Shown here: piece by piece, positions 6,856 through 12,751 of the stretch
How positions within the stretch are numbered: position 1 is the first letter of the stretch
Layout of the letters: each line of letters starts with the position of its first letter
Origin: an uncultured Clostridia bacterium
GTDB lineage: Bacteria > Bacillota_I > Bacilli_A > RF39 > UBA660
Length of the DNA: 14,833 bases
Direction: 5' to 3'
NCBI GenBank assembly: GCA_948433815.1
Contig: CAOJDZ010000003.1
Location: 1-14,833 of the forward strand
Translations under genes and position numbers: made by a program
Notes under the pieces: model-generated
The model's database searches: none
The model's input: only the letters and a program-made list of their open reading frames with translations
What the model was told of the DNA's origin: nothing

Positions 6856-8268
6856 TTAAATTCTAGTTCCATTTAAACTAAAACTTTTTGCTTCTTCTAT
6901 TCTTACATCTACTATTTTACCTATAATATCATCTTCACTTACTATATTAACAAGTTTCATGTGTTCAGTATAACCCATATATTTAGTTTCATCTTTTTCA
7001 CTTTTTCCTAAAACTAAACACTTATGAACTTCTCCAACACATTTTTGATTCGCTTCTAGGCTATATTTATTAACCACTTCGTTAAGAATATGTAATCTTT
7101 CATTTTTAACTTCTACTTGTGTATCATCAACAAGTTTAGCCGCTGGTGTGTTCTCTCTTGGACTAAACACAAAAGTAAACGCTCCGTCAAATTTGCATTC
7201 ATTTACAACATCTAAAGTACATTGAAAATCTTCTTCTGTTTCACCTGGAAATCCAACAATAATATCAGTAGTAACACTTACACCTTTAATTCTACTTCTT
7301 ATTTTATTATATAACTCTATATATTCATCTTTCGTATATCTTCTTCCCATTAGTTTCAAAATTCTGTCACTTCCAGATTGAATTGGCAAATGCACATAAG
7401 GCATCACATTATCACATTCACTTATAACCTTAATCATTTCATCTGTAAAATCCCAAGGATGACTTGTAACAAAACGAATTCTTTCAATACCTGTATTACT
7501 AACATCACGAAGTAAATTAGATAAATCATAATCTTTATACAAATCTTTTCCATATGCATTAACGTTTTGACCTAAAAGAGTCACTTCTTTATATCCTAAT
7601 TCCTTAAGTCCTTTAACTTCTTCTATAATATCTTCATAGCGTCTACTTCTTTGAGTCCCACGTGTATAAGGTACTATACAATAAGTACAGAACTTATCAC
7701 ATCCTAAAATTATATCTACCCATGCACTATATTTACTATCACGTGACTCAGGAATTCCTTCACACACATTGCCAAGCACACTGTAAACCTCTACATTTTG
7801 TTTACCACTTCTAACTCTTTCATTTATTACACTTATCATACTATCTAAATTATGTGTCCCAAAAATAAAATCAACATATTTATATTTACTTCTTATTTCA
7901 TTAACTACACTTTCTTCTTGAGCCATACAACCACATATTCCCATTAATAAATTAGGTCTAGTCTCTTTCATTTTTTTAATAAGTCCCATAAACCCAAAAA
8001 CTTTATCATGAGCATTCTCTCTTATAGCACATGTATTTAAAATAATAATATCCGCCTCATCCATAATTTCAGTTAAAATTAATCCTTGACTAGATAAAAC
8101 TCCCTTAACTCTTTCTCCATCATGTTCATTCATTTGACATCCATATGTTCTAACAAAAAACTTCTTTCCTATTAAACTATCATCTATTTTAACTTCTTTA
8201 TATTTATAATTATCTATAACAGCATTCTTATCTCTTTTTTTAGCTTCTAACATATTTGGTAAATTCAT
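6856..8268 (-). CDS. miaB: tRNA-2-methylthio-N6-dimethylallyladenosine synthase MiaB
   Basis: The 470-residue radical-SAM methylthiotransferase adds the 2-methylthio group to i6A37 of tRNAs that read codons starting with U. The N-terminal UPF0004 domain holds the three cluster ligands Cys44 (TYGCQMNEHD), Cys80 (LNTCAIRE) and Cys114 (GCMAQ), spaced 36 and 34 apart as in the family. The radical-SAM cluster is Cys190-x3-Cys194-x2-Cys197 (GCDKFCTYC), followed by VPYTRGTQRSR. A TRAM RNA-binding domain forms the last 65 or so residues. CQMNEHD and PYTRG favour MiaB over MtaB or RimO. The frame extends 8 codons upstream to a GTG, but SD GGAAGTG is placed for ATG 8268. The promoter leaves a leader of only about 20 bases. 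It is the first gene of the miaB-TPR-folA operon. Confidence 0.95.
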   Translation of the reverse strand: MNLPNMLEAKKRDKNAVIDNYKYKEVKIDDSLIGKKFFVRTYGCQMNEHDGERVKGVLSSQGLILTEIMDEADIIILNTCAIRENAHDKVFGFMGLIKKMKETRPNLLMGICGCMAQEESVVNEIRSKYKYVDFIFGTHNLDSMISVINERVRSGKQNVEVYSVLGNVCEGIPESRDSKYSAWVDIILGCDKFCTYCIVPYTRGTQRSRRYEDIIEEVKGLKELGYKEVTLLGQNVNAYGKDLYKDYDLSNLLRDVSNTGIERIRFVTSHPWDFTDEMIKVISECDNVMPYVHLPIQSGSDRILKLMGRRYTKDEYIELYNKIRSRIKGVSVTTDIIVGFPGETEEDFQCTLDVVNECKFDGAFTFVFSPRENTPAAKLVDDTQVEVKNERLHILNEVVNKYSLEANQKCVGEVHKCLVLGKSEKDETKYMGYTEHMKLVNIVSEDDIIGKIVDVRIEEAKSFSLNGTRI

Positions 8269-8294
8269 ATGTTTCACTTCCTTTTTATTCACAT

Positions 8295-8303
8295 ATTATA
8301 ACA
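8295..8303 (-). promoter_or_regulatory. Extended -10 promoter of miaB
   Basis: TGTTATAAT, an extended -10 with perfect TATAAT, lies 27 bases upstream of the miaB ATG. The -35 region (TTTTAT) is poor, as is usual for extended -10 promoters. It follows the terminator of the upstream gene. Confidence 0.65.
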
Positions 8304-8318
8304 AAATTTTTACCATAA

Positions 8319-8339
8319 TAAAAGAGTCCTAAGACTCTT
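8319..8339 (-). terminator. Rho-independent terminator overlapping the stop codon of 8338-8673
   Basis: AAGAGTC pairs with GACTCTT (8322-8339) around a four-base loop, followed by a short T-rich run TTTTATT on the minus strand. The stem overlaps the last two bases of the stop codon, a very compact arrangement. Confidence 0.65.
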
Positions 8340-8673
8340 ATCTTTTTAATTTTAATCTAGATGTATTGTATACCTCTGGTTCTTCACCTAAAATTGGAAG
8401 TCCAAAACTAGAATCAATATAATTCAAACTTTCCTCAGGTATTTGAGAAACAATGCTTTGAACAAATTCACGATTTTCTCTCACAACTCTTTCTCTCAGT
8501 GACTCTAGACGAACTACTCCATTTTGATCCACATATGCTTCCCAATCTTCTGATTCGTCAATACGTCTATAATCATCTATAACTACAGAAATAGCATACG
8601 CTCTAGCCTTTAATTCTTCTGCTTCTCTAAGCGCTAAATCAATTTTCCTCTTTCTTTCTAACCAAGTTTCCAT
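8338..8673 (-). CDS. Small acidic/basic helical protein of unknown function
   Basis: I do not recognise this 111-residue protein. It has no membrane segment or signal peptide. Residues 1-40 are a charged helix (LERKRKIDLALREAEELKAR) that could form a coiled coil. The middle is acidic, and the protein ends in a basic LKLKR. It is very likely real. It has a strong SD (AGGGGG) before ATG 8673, its own good promoter (8699-8727) and its own terminator. It is monocistronic and sits between the toxin remnant and miaB, in the same direction as both. In Bacillus a small gene, ymcA (ricA), follows miaB. This protein precedes miaB and shows no resemblance that I can see to RicA. Confidence 0.75.
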   Translation of the reverse strand: METWLERKRKIDLALREAEELKARAYAISVVIDDYRRIDESEDWEAYVDQNGVVRLESLRERVVRENREFVQSIVSQIPEESLNYIDSSFGLPILGEEPEVYNTSRLKLKR

Positions 8674-8698
8674 AACTTATCCCCCTTTAACTACACCA

Positions 8699-8727
8699 AT
8701 TGTATCATTATTTGTACAAAAAATCAA
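8699..8727 (-). promoter_or_regulatory. Sigma-A promoter of the small unknown gene
   Basis: TTGATT (8722-8727), 17 bases, TACAAT (8699-8704), with TGA before the -10. The -35 box overlaps the stop codon of the frameshifted toxin gene. Confidence 0.75.
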
Positions 8728-9187
8728 GAATTATTCATCATTTTCTCTTTAATAGCATCTATATCCGTAAAAAATAAATCTCTTCCACTCTTCTTTAATG
8801 CTAACATAAAATTAAAATTATTTAATATTTCATCTCTCAAATTATCTGCTACCCTAACAGGAACTCCATTTTCTGTATGAACTGATCTATATATTTTTCT
8901 AATGTTGGAAAAGCATTTTGAAGTAAAACAACAGAATCTTTACTAGCAATCTTACAAATCATTATAGATTTACAACTTCCGTATTTTTTTACTTTTTTAT
9001 CTACAATTGGTCTATACTTAAAAACTTTACTACTAATTGGTATAAACCATAAAATATCTTTATCCTTAATAGTAAAATAAGTAGGTCTAGTACGTCCATT
9101 TTCATGATTTATCATTAAACCTTTATCATTTATTTTATTAAAAAATTCATCTTTTATATGATATACATATCCTGTCCTAATCTGCAT
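8724..9187 (-). pseudogene. Type III toxin (ToxN/CptN-like endoribonuclease), frameshifted
   Basis: From ATG 9187 (SD GAGGTG 7 bases upstream) the frame gives about 101 residues of a small MazF-fold-like protein: MQIRTGYVYHIKDEFF, then RTRPTYF, WFIPISSKVFKYRP and VVLLQNAFPTLEKYID. It then runs into a short tail and stops at 8849. In the adjacent frame the sequence carries on as an obvious protein, SVHTENGVPVRVADNLRDEI and LALKKSGRDLFFTDIDAIKE, to a TGA at 8724. Restoring one base near 8885 (for example GATTCA for GATCA) joins the two into a protein of about 154 residues, a normal size for this toxin class. Type III toxins are RNases held inactive by repeat RNA. The repeats, promoter and terminator expected upstream are all present, which makes the assignment firm at class level. 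The subfamily (CptN is my first guess) is not certain. The cause may be true inactivation or a sequencing error. Confidence 0.8.
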
Positions 9188-9214
9188 AAATATCCACCTC
9201 AAAATTAGAATAAC

Positions 9215-9255
9215 ACAAAATAAAAGAAAACTCCATCAAATTGATAAAGTTTTCT
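9215..9255 (-). terminator. Attenuator-like terminator between antitoxin RNA and toxin gene
   Basis: On the minus strand AGAAAACT pairs with AGTTTTCT, and the stem continues through two T-G wobbles and ATCA/TGAT. This makes 14 pairs with a 3-base loop, followed by TTTATTTTG. Type III loci typically have such a terminator here. It makes most transcripts stop as antitoxin RNA and lets a minority read into the toxin gene. Confidence 0.9.
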
Positions 9256-9377
9256 AACATTTTCAATTGGAATAATTTAATAACCCGCACCATCCATAAG
9301 CGGCTAACATTTCGCGATTGGAATAACTTAATAACCCGCACCATCCATAAGCGGCTAACATTTTCATTTCAAAATGC
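9222..9377 (-). ncRNA. Type III antitoxin repeat RNA
   Basis: The predicted transcript runs from about 9377 (7 bases after the -10) through a partial repeat, two full repeats and a terminator. Each full repeat begins GCCGCTTATGGATGGTGCGG. In this, CCGC can pair with GCGG and leaves a loop able to make further contacts, in keeping with the pseudoknots formed by known type III antitoxins. Each repeat ends in GAAATGTTA or GAAAATGTTA. In known systems the toxin cuts the precursor into single-repeat RNAs that bind and inhibit it. The copy here looks intact although the toxin gene is broken. Confidence 0.82.
9255..9370 (-). repeat. Tandem 50-51 nt antitoxin repeats (two full, one partial)
   Basis: In plus-strand coordinates the copies are 9255-9304 (50 nt), 9305-9355 (51 nt) and a 15-nt partial copy at 9356-9370. 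The two full copies are identical over the GC-rich core and differ at a few positions in the AT-rich flank (AATTG against CGCGATTG, and one T/C). The partial copy is the 3' end of a unit and lies at the 5' end of the transcript, as is common in type III arrays. Confidence 0.95.
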
Positions 9378-9383
9378 ACTAAT

Positions 9384-9412
9384 AATATAACATAAACTAA
9401 GATATAAGTCAA
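9384..9412 (-). promoter_or_regulatory. Sigma-A promoter of the toxin-antitoxin locus
   Basis: TTGACT (9407-9412), 17 bases, TATATT (9384-9389), with TGT in front of the -10. It lies just upstream of the repeat array and is the only evident promoter for antitoxin and toxin. Confidence 0.88.
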
Positions 9413-9476
9413 TTAGAGGACCTACTACTATTATATGTAAAAATATTTAATTATATCATTTAAAAATAAAGAAACA

Positions 9477-9800
9477 TCACAGTTTCCTTATATCAATAAC
9501 TTCACTAATAGGTATACTCTCGTTATTTATAGTAAGTAAACTATCATTATTTTTAGCAATCAAAGTATACTCTTTATCTCCTTCACTAGTAGTAATAATA
9601 ACTCTAGCTTTATAAACAAAATTATCACTATTAAATAAATCATTAATCTTTTTTCTTACCATTATTGCCTTTATGTTTTTATTATGTAAATTATCATCAT
9701 TATATAAAAGATCATCTTCTTTAGAATAATATTGTTCTTTATTATTTTTTATAACACCTGTTTTAGTATTTGCAAATACATTTGGTAATTTTTTATTCAT
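9477..9800 (-). CDS. Small protein of unknown function, divergent from the Y-family polymerase
   Basis: The 107-residue protein has no signal peptide or membrane segment. The first half is polar and Asn/Lys/Asp-rich. The second half looks like a small beta domain (YKARVIITTS, KEYTLIAKN, LLTINNESIPISEVIDIRKL). The SD AGAGGTGG 3-4 bases before ATG 9800 supports the start. The C-terminal pattern, alternating hydrophobic strands ending in IPI-x-E-V-I-D-I, loosely resembles the C-terminal half of YolD-like proteins, one of which follows the polymerase. That is only an impression. No clear promoter or terminator was found. Its position head-to-head with the polymerase suggests a shared control region, but no LexA-like box faces it. 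Confidence 0.65.
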   Translation of the reverse strand: MNKKLPNVFANTKTGVIKNNKEQYYSKEDDLLYNDDNLHNKNIKAIMVRKKINDLFNSDNFVYKARVIITTSEGDKEYTLIAKNNDSLLTINNESIPISEVIDIRKL

Positions 9801-9859
9801 AGTCCACCTCTAATAAAATATATGAAATTATCCTTAATTTATATTCCTTTTTTTACCAT

Positions 9860-9889
9860 TTGACCACAAAAACTTATGTATGCTATACT
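9860..9889 (+). promoter_or_regulatory. Promoter of the polymerase/YolD operon
   Basis: TTGACC (9860-9865), 18 bases ending in TGC, TATACT (9884-9889). Transcription should start near 9896, inside a LexA-like box. The promoter lies within a longer open frame, which shows that the true gene start is downstream of 9896. Confidence 0.8.
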
Positions 9890-9894
9890 TGTAA

Positions 9895-9908
9895 CGAACA
9901 AAGGTTGG
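9895..9908 (+). promoter_or_regulatory. LexA (DinR) box of the polymerase operon
   Basis: CGAACAAAGGTTGG matches the Gram-positive SOS box half-sites CGAAC-N4-GTTCG at 9 of 10 positions. It covers the predicted transcription start and the SD of the polymerase gene, where bound LexA would block transcription. UvrX- and DinB-type polymerases of Bacillus are SOS-controlled in this way. Confidence 0.65.
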
Positions 9909-9916
9909 CGAATTTG

Positions 9917-11170
9917 ATGAATGAAAGAAATATATTATGTATAGATTTAAAAAGTTTTTTCGCATCATGTGAATGTGTAGAAAGAAATCTAGACCCTTTC
10001 ACTACCCCATTAATTGTCGCCGACCCCAAAAGAGGCGGAGGCGCTATAACACTTGCTGTTACTCCATACCTAAAAACACTAGGAGTGCCTTCTCGTGGAA
10101 GAGTATATGAAATACCAAAACATATAAAATATATAATTGCTAAACCAAGAATGAGTTTATATGTTAAAAAAAGTAAAGAAATCATAAATATTTTTTTAGA
10201 CTTTGTCTCAGAAGAAGATATGCATGTATATTCTATTGACGAATCTTTTCTAGATGTAACTGATTACTTAAAACTTTACAAAATGGATGACATAACTCTA
10301 GCAAAAACAATAATGAAAAAAATAACAGACAAAACTGGTCTTACCAGTACATGTGGAATTGGTCCTAATCTTTTATTAGCCAAAATAGCTTTAGATGTAG
10401 AATCAAAACATAACAAAGACTTTATTGCTAAATGGACTTATGAAGATGTTAAAACAAAATTATGGAATATAGAACCCTTAACAGATATGTGGGGAATTGG
10501 CCCTAAAACCATGAAAAAACTAAATGATTTAGGAATTAAAAAAGTTGGAGATATAAACAAATACCCAAAATCATTCTATAAAAAAAGATTTGGTATTTTA
10601 GGAGAAGAACTATGGCTGCACGCTAATGGAATAGATACGAGCAATATAAAAAATGAAAAACTTGAAACCAAAAATAAAAGTTATAGTTTAAGTCAAGTAC
10701 TATACAAAGACTATACAACACTTAACACTCCATTAATAATAAAAGAAATGTGTAATCGTCTTGCTAAACGCCTTAGAGAAAATAAAAAAACTTGTAGTGT
10801 AATAGGCTTTGGAATAGGATATTCAAGAGACATAGGAAATGGATTCTATCATTCAAGAAAAATAGCAGAAAGAACTAAAGATGAAGAAAAAATATATGAA
10901 CTTTGTATAACCCTATTTAATAATTATGTAGAAGATTTACCTATAAGAAAAATAAACATATCTTTAGGAAAAATAGAAGATGATAACTACATACAACTTA
11001 ATATATTTGACAATGAAGAAACATTAACTAAAGAAAACAAAATAATAAACACTATAGATGAAATAACTAAAAAATTTGGAGATAACTCTTTATTAAAAGC
11101 ATCTTCTCTAATAAAAGATAGCACTATAAAAGAAAGAAACAAGAAATTAGGCGGACACAATAAAGATTAG
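9917..11170 (+). CDS. uvrX: UvrX/UmuC-like Y-family DNA polymerase (SOS translesion synthesis)
   Basis: The 417-residue protein is a complete Y-family polymerase that copies past DNA lesions with low fidelity. The palm catalytic acids are Asp10 (CIDLKSFFAS) and Asp108-Glu109 (YSIDESFLD). Other marks are the UmuC-type block CVERNLDPFTTPLIVADP, the finger region PSRGRVYEIP, the helix-hairpin-helix WGIGPKT and the little-finger domain after about 230. The variant CVERNLDP and the following YolD gene point to the UvrX/YqjW group rather than DinB. The open frame runs upstream to a TTG at 9860, but that lies on the -35 box. ATG 9917 is downstream of the promoter and yields the usual 416-residue family length. 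The SD AAAGG (9900-9904) is rather far away (12 bases), so a TTG at 9914 cannot be excluded. The C-terminus is Lys/Asn-rich. Confidence 0.9.
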   Translation: MNERNILCIDLKSFFASCECVERNLDPFTTPLIVADPKRGGGAITLAVTPYLKTLGVPSRGRVYEIPKHIKYIIAKPRMSLYVKKSKEIINIFLDFVSEEDMHVYSIDESFLDVTDYLKLYKMDDITLAKTIMKKITDKTGLTSTCGIGPNLLLAKIALDVESKHNKDFIAKWTYEDVKTKLWNIEPLTDMWGIGPKTMKKLNDLGIKKVGDINKYPKSFYKKRFGILGEELWLHANGIDTSNIKNEKLETKNKSYSLSQVLYKDYTTLNTPLIIKEMCNRLAKRLRENKKTCSVIGFGIGYSRDIGNGFYHSRKIAERTKDEEKIYELCITLFNNYVEDLPIRKINISLGKIEDDNYIQLNIFDNEETLTKENKIINTIDEITKKFGDNSLLKASSLIKDSTIKERNKKLGGHNKD

Positions 11171-11178
11171 GTGATAAT

Positions 11179-11484
11179 ATGCGAGGAATGATTAAATGGA
11201 AACCCTTTAGTACATTACTTACAAATAACGACATAAAAGAAATAGCAAAATCTAAATTATTAACTGAGAAACCTAACCTAATGGAAGATAAAATAAATGA
11301 ATTAAATGACATTATAAAAACTTCTATTCATAATAATCTAGAAATAGAAGTCAAATATTGGTCAATTAATACATTAAAATTAACAATTGGTAAAATAGAA
11401 AAAATTAATAAAATAGAAAAATATATCCTAATTAATAGAATTAGAATATATTTTAAAAACATAATAAATATAAATATATTATAA
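11179..11484 (+). CDS. YolD-like protein
   Basis: The 101-residue protein opens RGMIKWKPFSTL, the R-G-x-I-K-W motif that starts YolD-like proteins. It continues with the helical segment KINELNDIIKTSIHNNLEIE and a beta-rich end (VKYWSINTLKLTIGKIEKI), in the same order as Bacillus YolD. YolD-like genes typically follow UvrX/UmuC-like polymerases in Firmicutes and are thought to work with them, by analogy with UmuD, although they share no fold with it. The SD GGTGAT overlaps the polymerase stop codon and ATG 11179 lies 8 bases after that stop, so translation is coupled. The 3' end overlaps the convergent gene by six bases, and no terminator lies between them. Confidence 0.85.
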   Translation: MRGMIKWKPFSTLLTNNDIKEIAKSKLLTEKPNLMEDKINELNDIIKTSIHNNLEIEVKYWSINTLKLTIGKIEKINKIEKYILINRIRIYFKNIININIL

Positions 11485-11997
11485 ATTATTCTTATTAATA
11501 ACCATCTCATCATAATAATCAATTAACATTGGATTTTGTTTAAAAAGAGTATCTATATCATATTTTTTAACCACTTTATGGCCTAACTCTTTAAAAGCTT
11601 CTACACCGCCAACAATTTCTAAAGATGTATCAATACAAAATATTTTATTAGCATATTTAACTTCAACATACCAGTGTCCACCATAACTAGATCCAACAGT
11701 ACCTGAAAACGCTTCATTAATACATTCTACTGCCTCACTATAAACACCAAATTTATCTAAAAGTAAAACAAACTCAAACACTAAAATTTTACATCTACCC
11801 TCATTTAAATTGAGATGAAATAAATCTTTAAAAGCAAGAGGCTCACCATTTATTCTAATAGACGTTCTATCCCTAGATATAAAATTGCATAGTTCTTCTG
11901 AAAACTCTTCAATTTTCCCTTCATCCATAAGTCTATTAAATAAATCACCAAAATTAGTATTATTATTAATTAAATCATTTCTAAACTTATTCTTCAT
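11479..11997 (-). CDS. Small transglutaminase-like (Cys-His-Asp) protein
   Basis: The 172-residue soluble protein of unknown function shows a good transglutaminase/papain-like catalytic layout. Cys69 lies at the start of a hydrophobic helix (EGRCKILVFEFVLLL). His108 is in a strand after a Gly-rich turn (SSYGGHWYVEVKY). Asp123 is in the next strand (KIFCIDTSLE), 15 residues after the His, as in the H-x-W-V-E-V...D core of that superfamily. No signal peptide is present, so any substrate is cytoplasmic. ATG 11997 has no SD. An extended -10 (12005-12013) places the transcript start at or next to the ATG, so the mRNA may be leaderless. It follows mraZ by 42 bases in the same direction and may also be cotranscribed. 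It overlaps the convergent yolD-like gene by six bases. It shows no evident sequence relation to the other Cys-His-Asp protein at 2737-3546. Confidence 0.65.
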   Translation of the reverse strand: MKNKFRNDLINNNTNFGDLFNRLMDEGKIEEFSEELCNFISRDRTSIRINGEPLAFKDLFHLNLNEGRCKILVFEFVLLLDKFGVYSEAVECINEAFSGTVGSSYGGHWYVEVKYANKIFCIDTSLEIVGGVEAFKELGHKVVKKYDIDTLFKQNPMLIDYYDEMVINKNNL

Positions 11998-12004
11998 ATT
12001 ATAT

Positions 12005-12013
12005 AGTATATCA
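12005..12013 (-). promoter_or_regulatory. Extended -10 just upstream of the transglutaminase-like gene
   Basis: TGATATACT ends 7 bases before the A of ATG 11997, so transcription would begin at about the start codon. A second TATAAT overlaps the bases directly before the ATG. No recognisable -35 is present, and the upstream 30 bases are pyrimidine-rich. Confidence 0.45.
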
Positions 12014-12039
12014 AAAGAATAAAAGAAAGAAAACTAAAT

Positions 12040-12495
12040 TTAATATTTAAAAGGTATTAAAGATTTATAAAAATTATCGCCTTCTTCTGTTTTTAAAAAT
12101 TCAGAGACTTCACCCATAAGTGCTGATTTTTCCGCAGCAAATTTTTCTTTATTTAATACCCAAAAAACATTCACATCTCCACATACTGTACATTCCTCTG
12201 AAAAAGATAATTGCTTAAAAAATACTGAAGGAATAACTGCTCTTCCTTGTGAATCACATTCAACGATACGAGAATTCAATTTAATATATTTAAGAATTAA
12301 TTCTTTTCTATCAAATGGTTGTGTTAAGTTAGAAAGAATAATATCTGCACTCCAACTTTCACAGTCAGCAAATACTAAAGTATCTTTATCTATAAAAGTA
12401 ATAACAAAATTGCCATTTGTCATATTTTTAAATTGAGCAGGCACAAAAATCCTACCCTTTGAATCTATTTTACAAGTAAATTCACCTAAATACAT
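12040..12495 (-). CDS. mraZ: MraZ transcriptional regulator (orphan)
   Basis: The 151-residue protein contains two AbrB/MraZ-type swapped-hairpin DNA-binding domains. The first is at the N-terminus (MYLGEFTCKIDSKGRIFVPAQF) and the second is at about residue 82 (VECDSQGRAVIPSVFFKQL). The D-S-x-G-R-x-x-(V/I)-P motif is the MraZ signature, and the length is typical. MraZ usually heads the division-and-cell-wall cluster and represses it. Here the next gene is instead a small transglutaminase-like protein, and rsmH/ftsL are absent. The frame is open 10 codons further up, but those codons overlap the -10 of a strong promoter, so ATG 12495 (SD-like GTGGGG) is the start. Two TGGG motifs between promoter and ATG could be an autoregulatory site. 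Confidence 0.85.
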   Translation of the reverse strand: MYLGEFTCKIDSKGRIFVPAQFKNMTNGNFVITFIDKDTLVFADCESWSADIILSNLTQPFDRKELILKYIKLNSRIVECDSQGRAVIPSVFFKQLSFSEECTVCGDVNVFWVLNKEKFAAEKSALMGEVSEFLKTEEGDNFYKSLIPFKY

Positions 12496-12498
12496 AAA

Positions 12499-12510
12499 CC
12501 CCACATCCCA
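12499..12510 (-). promoter_or_regulatory. Possible MraZ operator (TGGGATGTGGGG)
   Basis: Two TGGGN units lie between the mraZ promoter and its ATG. E. coli MraZ binds TGGGN repeats in front of its own gene, although those are about 10 bases apart rather than 7 and number three. The second unit also serves as SD. The match is partial. Confidence 0.3.
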
Positions 12511-12515
12511 AAAAA

Positions 12516-12544
12516 ATTGTACCATAAAAAGTATTTTATGTCAA
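12516..12544 (-). promoter_or_regulatory. Sigma-A promoter of mraZ
   Basis: TTGACA (12539-12544), 17 bases, TACAAT (12516-12521) on the minus strand. The predicted start of transcription, near 12509, excludes the longer reading frame of mraZ. Confidence 0.9.
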
Positions 12545-12570
12545 AAAAACAAAAAAAGCATAAAATAATA

Positions 12571-12600
12571 TTGACTTCAAGTAAATATTTATGATACACT
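12571..12600 (+). promoter_or_regulatory. Promoter of tRNA-Ala
   Basis: TTGACT (12571-12576), 18 bases ending in TGA, TACACT (12595-12600), about 30 bases before the mature tRNA 5' end. It is divergent from the mraZ promoter, with 26 bases between the two -35 boxes. Confidence 0.7.
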
Positions 12601-12632
12601 TTCTTTGCTTGATTAATTCAAGTGCCTACCGT

Positions 12633-12709
12633 GGGGGATTAGCTCAGTTGGCTAGAGCACCTGCCTTGCACGCAGGGGGTCGCGGGTTCAAGTCCCACAT
12701 CCTCCACCA
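12633..12709 (+). tRNA. tRNA-Ala (anticodon UGC), CCA encoded
   Basis: This is a complete 77-nt cloverleaf. The acceptor stem is GGGGGAT/ATCCTCC with the G3-U70 wobble that identifies tRNA-Ala. The D arm is GCTC/GAGC. The anticodon stem CCTGC/GCAGG surrounds loop CTTGCAC with anticodon TGC. The variable loop is 5 nt and the T loop is TTCAAGT. Discriminator A and CCA are encoded (12706-12709). One oddity is a C-A mismatch in the T stem (12683 against 12697), where a T-A or C-G pair would be expected. The gene stands alone with its own promoter and terminator. Confidence 0.97.
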
Positions 12710-12751
12710 TGAGTGTATGATACGAACCTAATTGGTTCATTATAATAAATG

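Noticed and set aside
9255..9370. CRISPR array
   Set aside because: The repeats are directly tandem with no unique spacers, lie between a promoter and a terminator in front of a toxin gene, and no cas genes are present.
9883..10185. Minus-strand open frame of 100 codons inside the polymerase gene
   Set aside because: It is a shadow of the polymerase gene, has no SD and gives no recognisable protein.
11124..11522. Minus-strand open frames of 62 and 64 codons across yolD
   Set aside because: Both are hydrophobic, low-complexity translations antisense to the YolD-like gene, with no SD; they are chance frames in AT-rich DNA.
12723..12739. LexA-type box (CGAAC...GTTCA) after the tRNA
   Set aside because: The half-sites are seven bases apart instead of four. 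The sequence is better seen as a small hairpin in the tRNA trailer.
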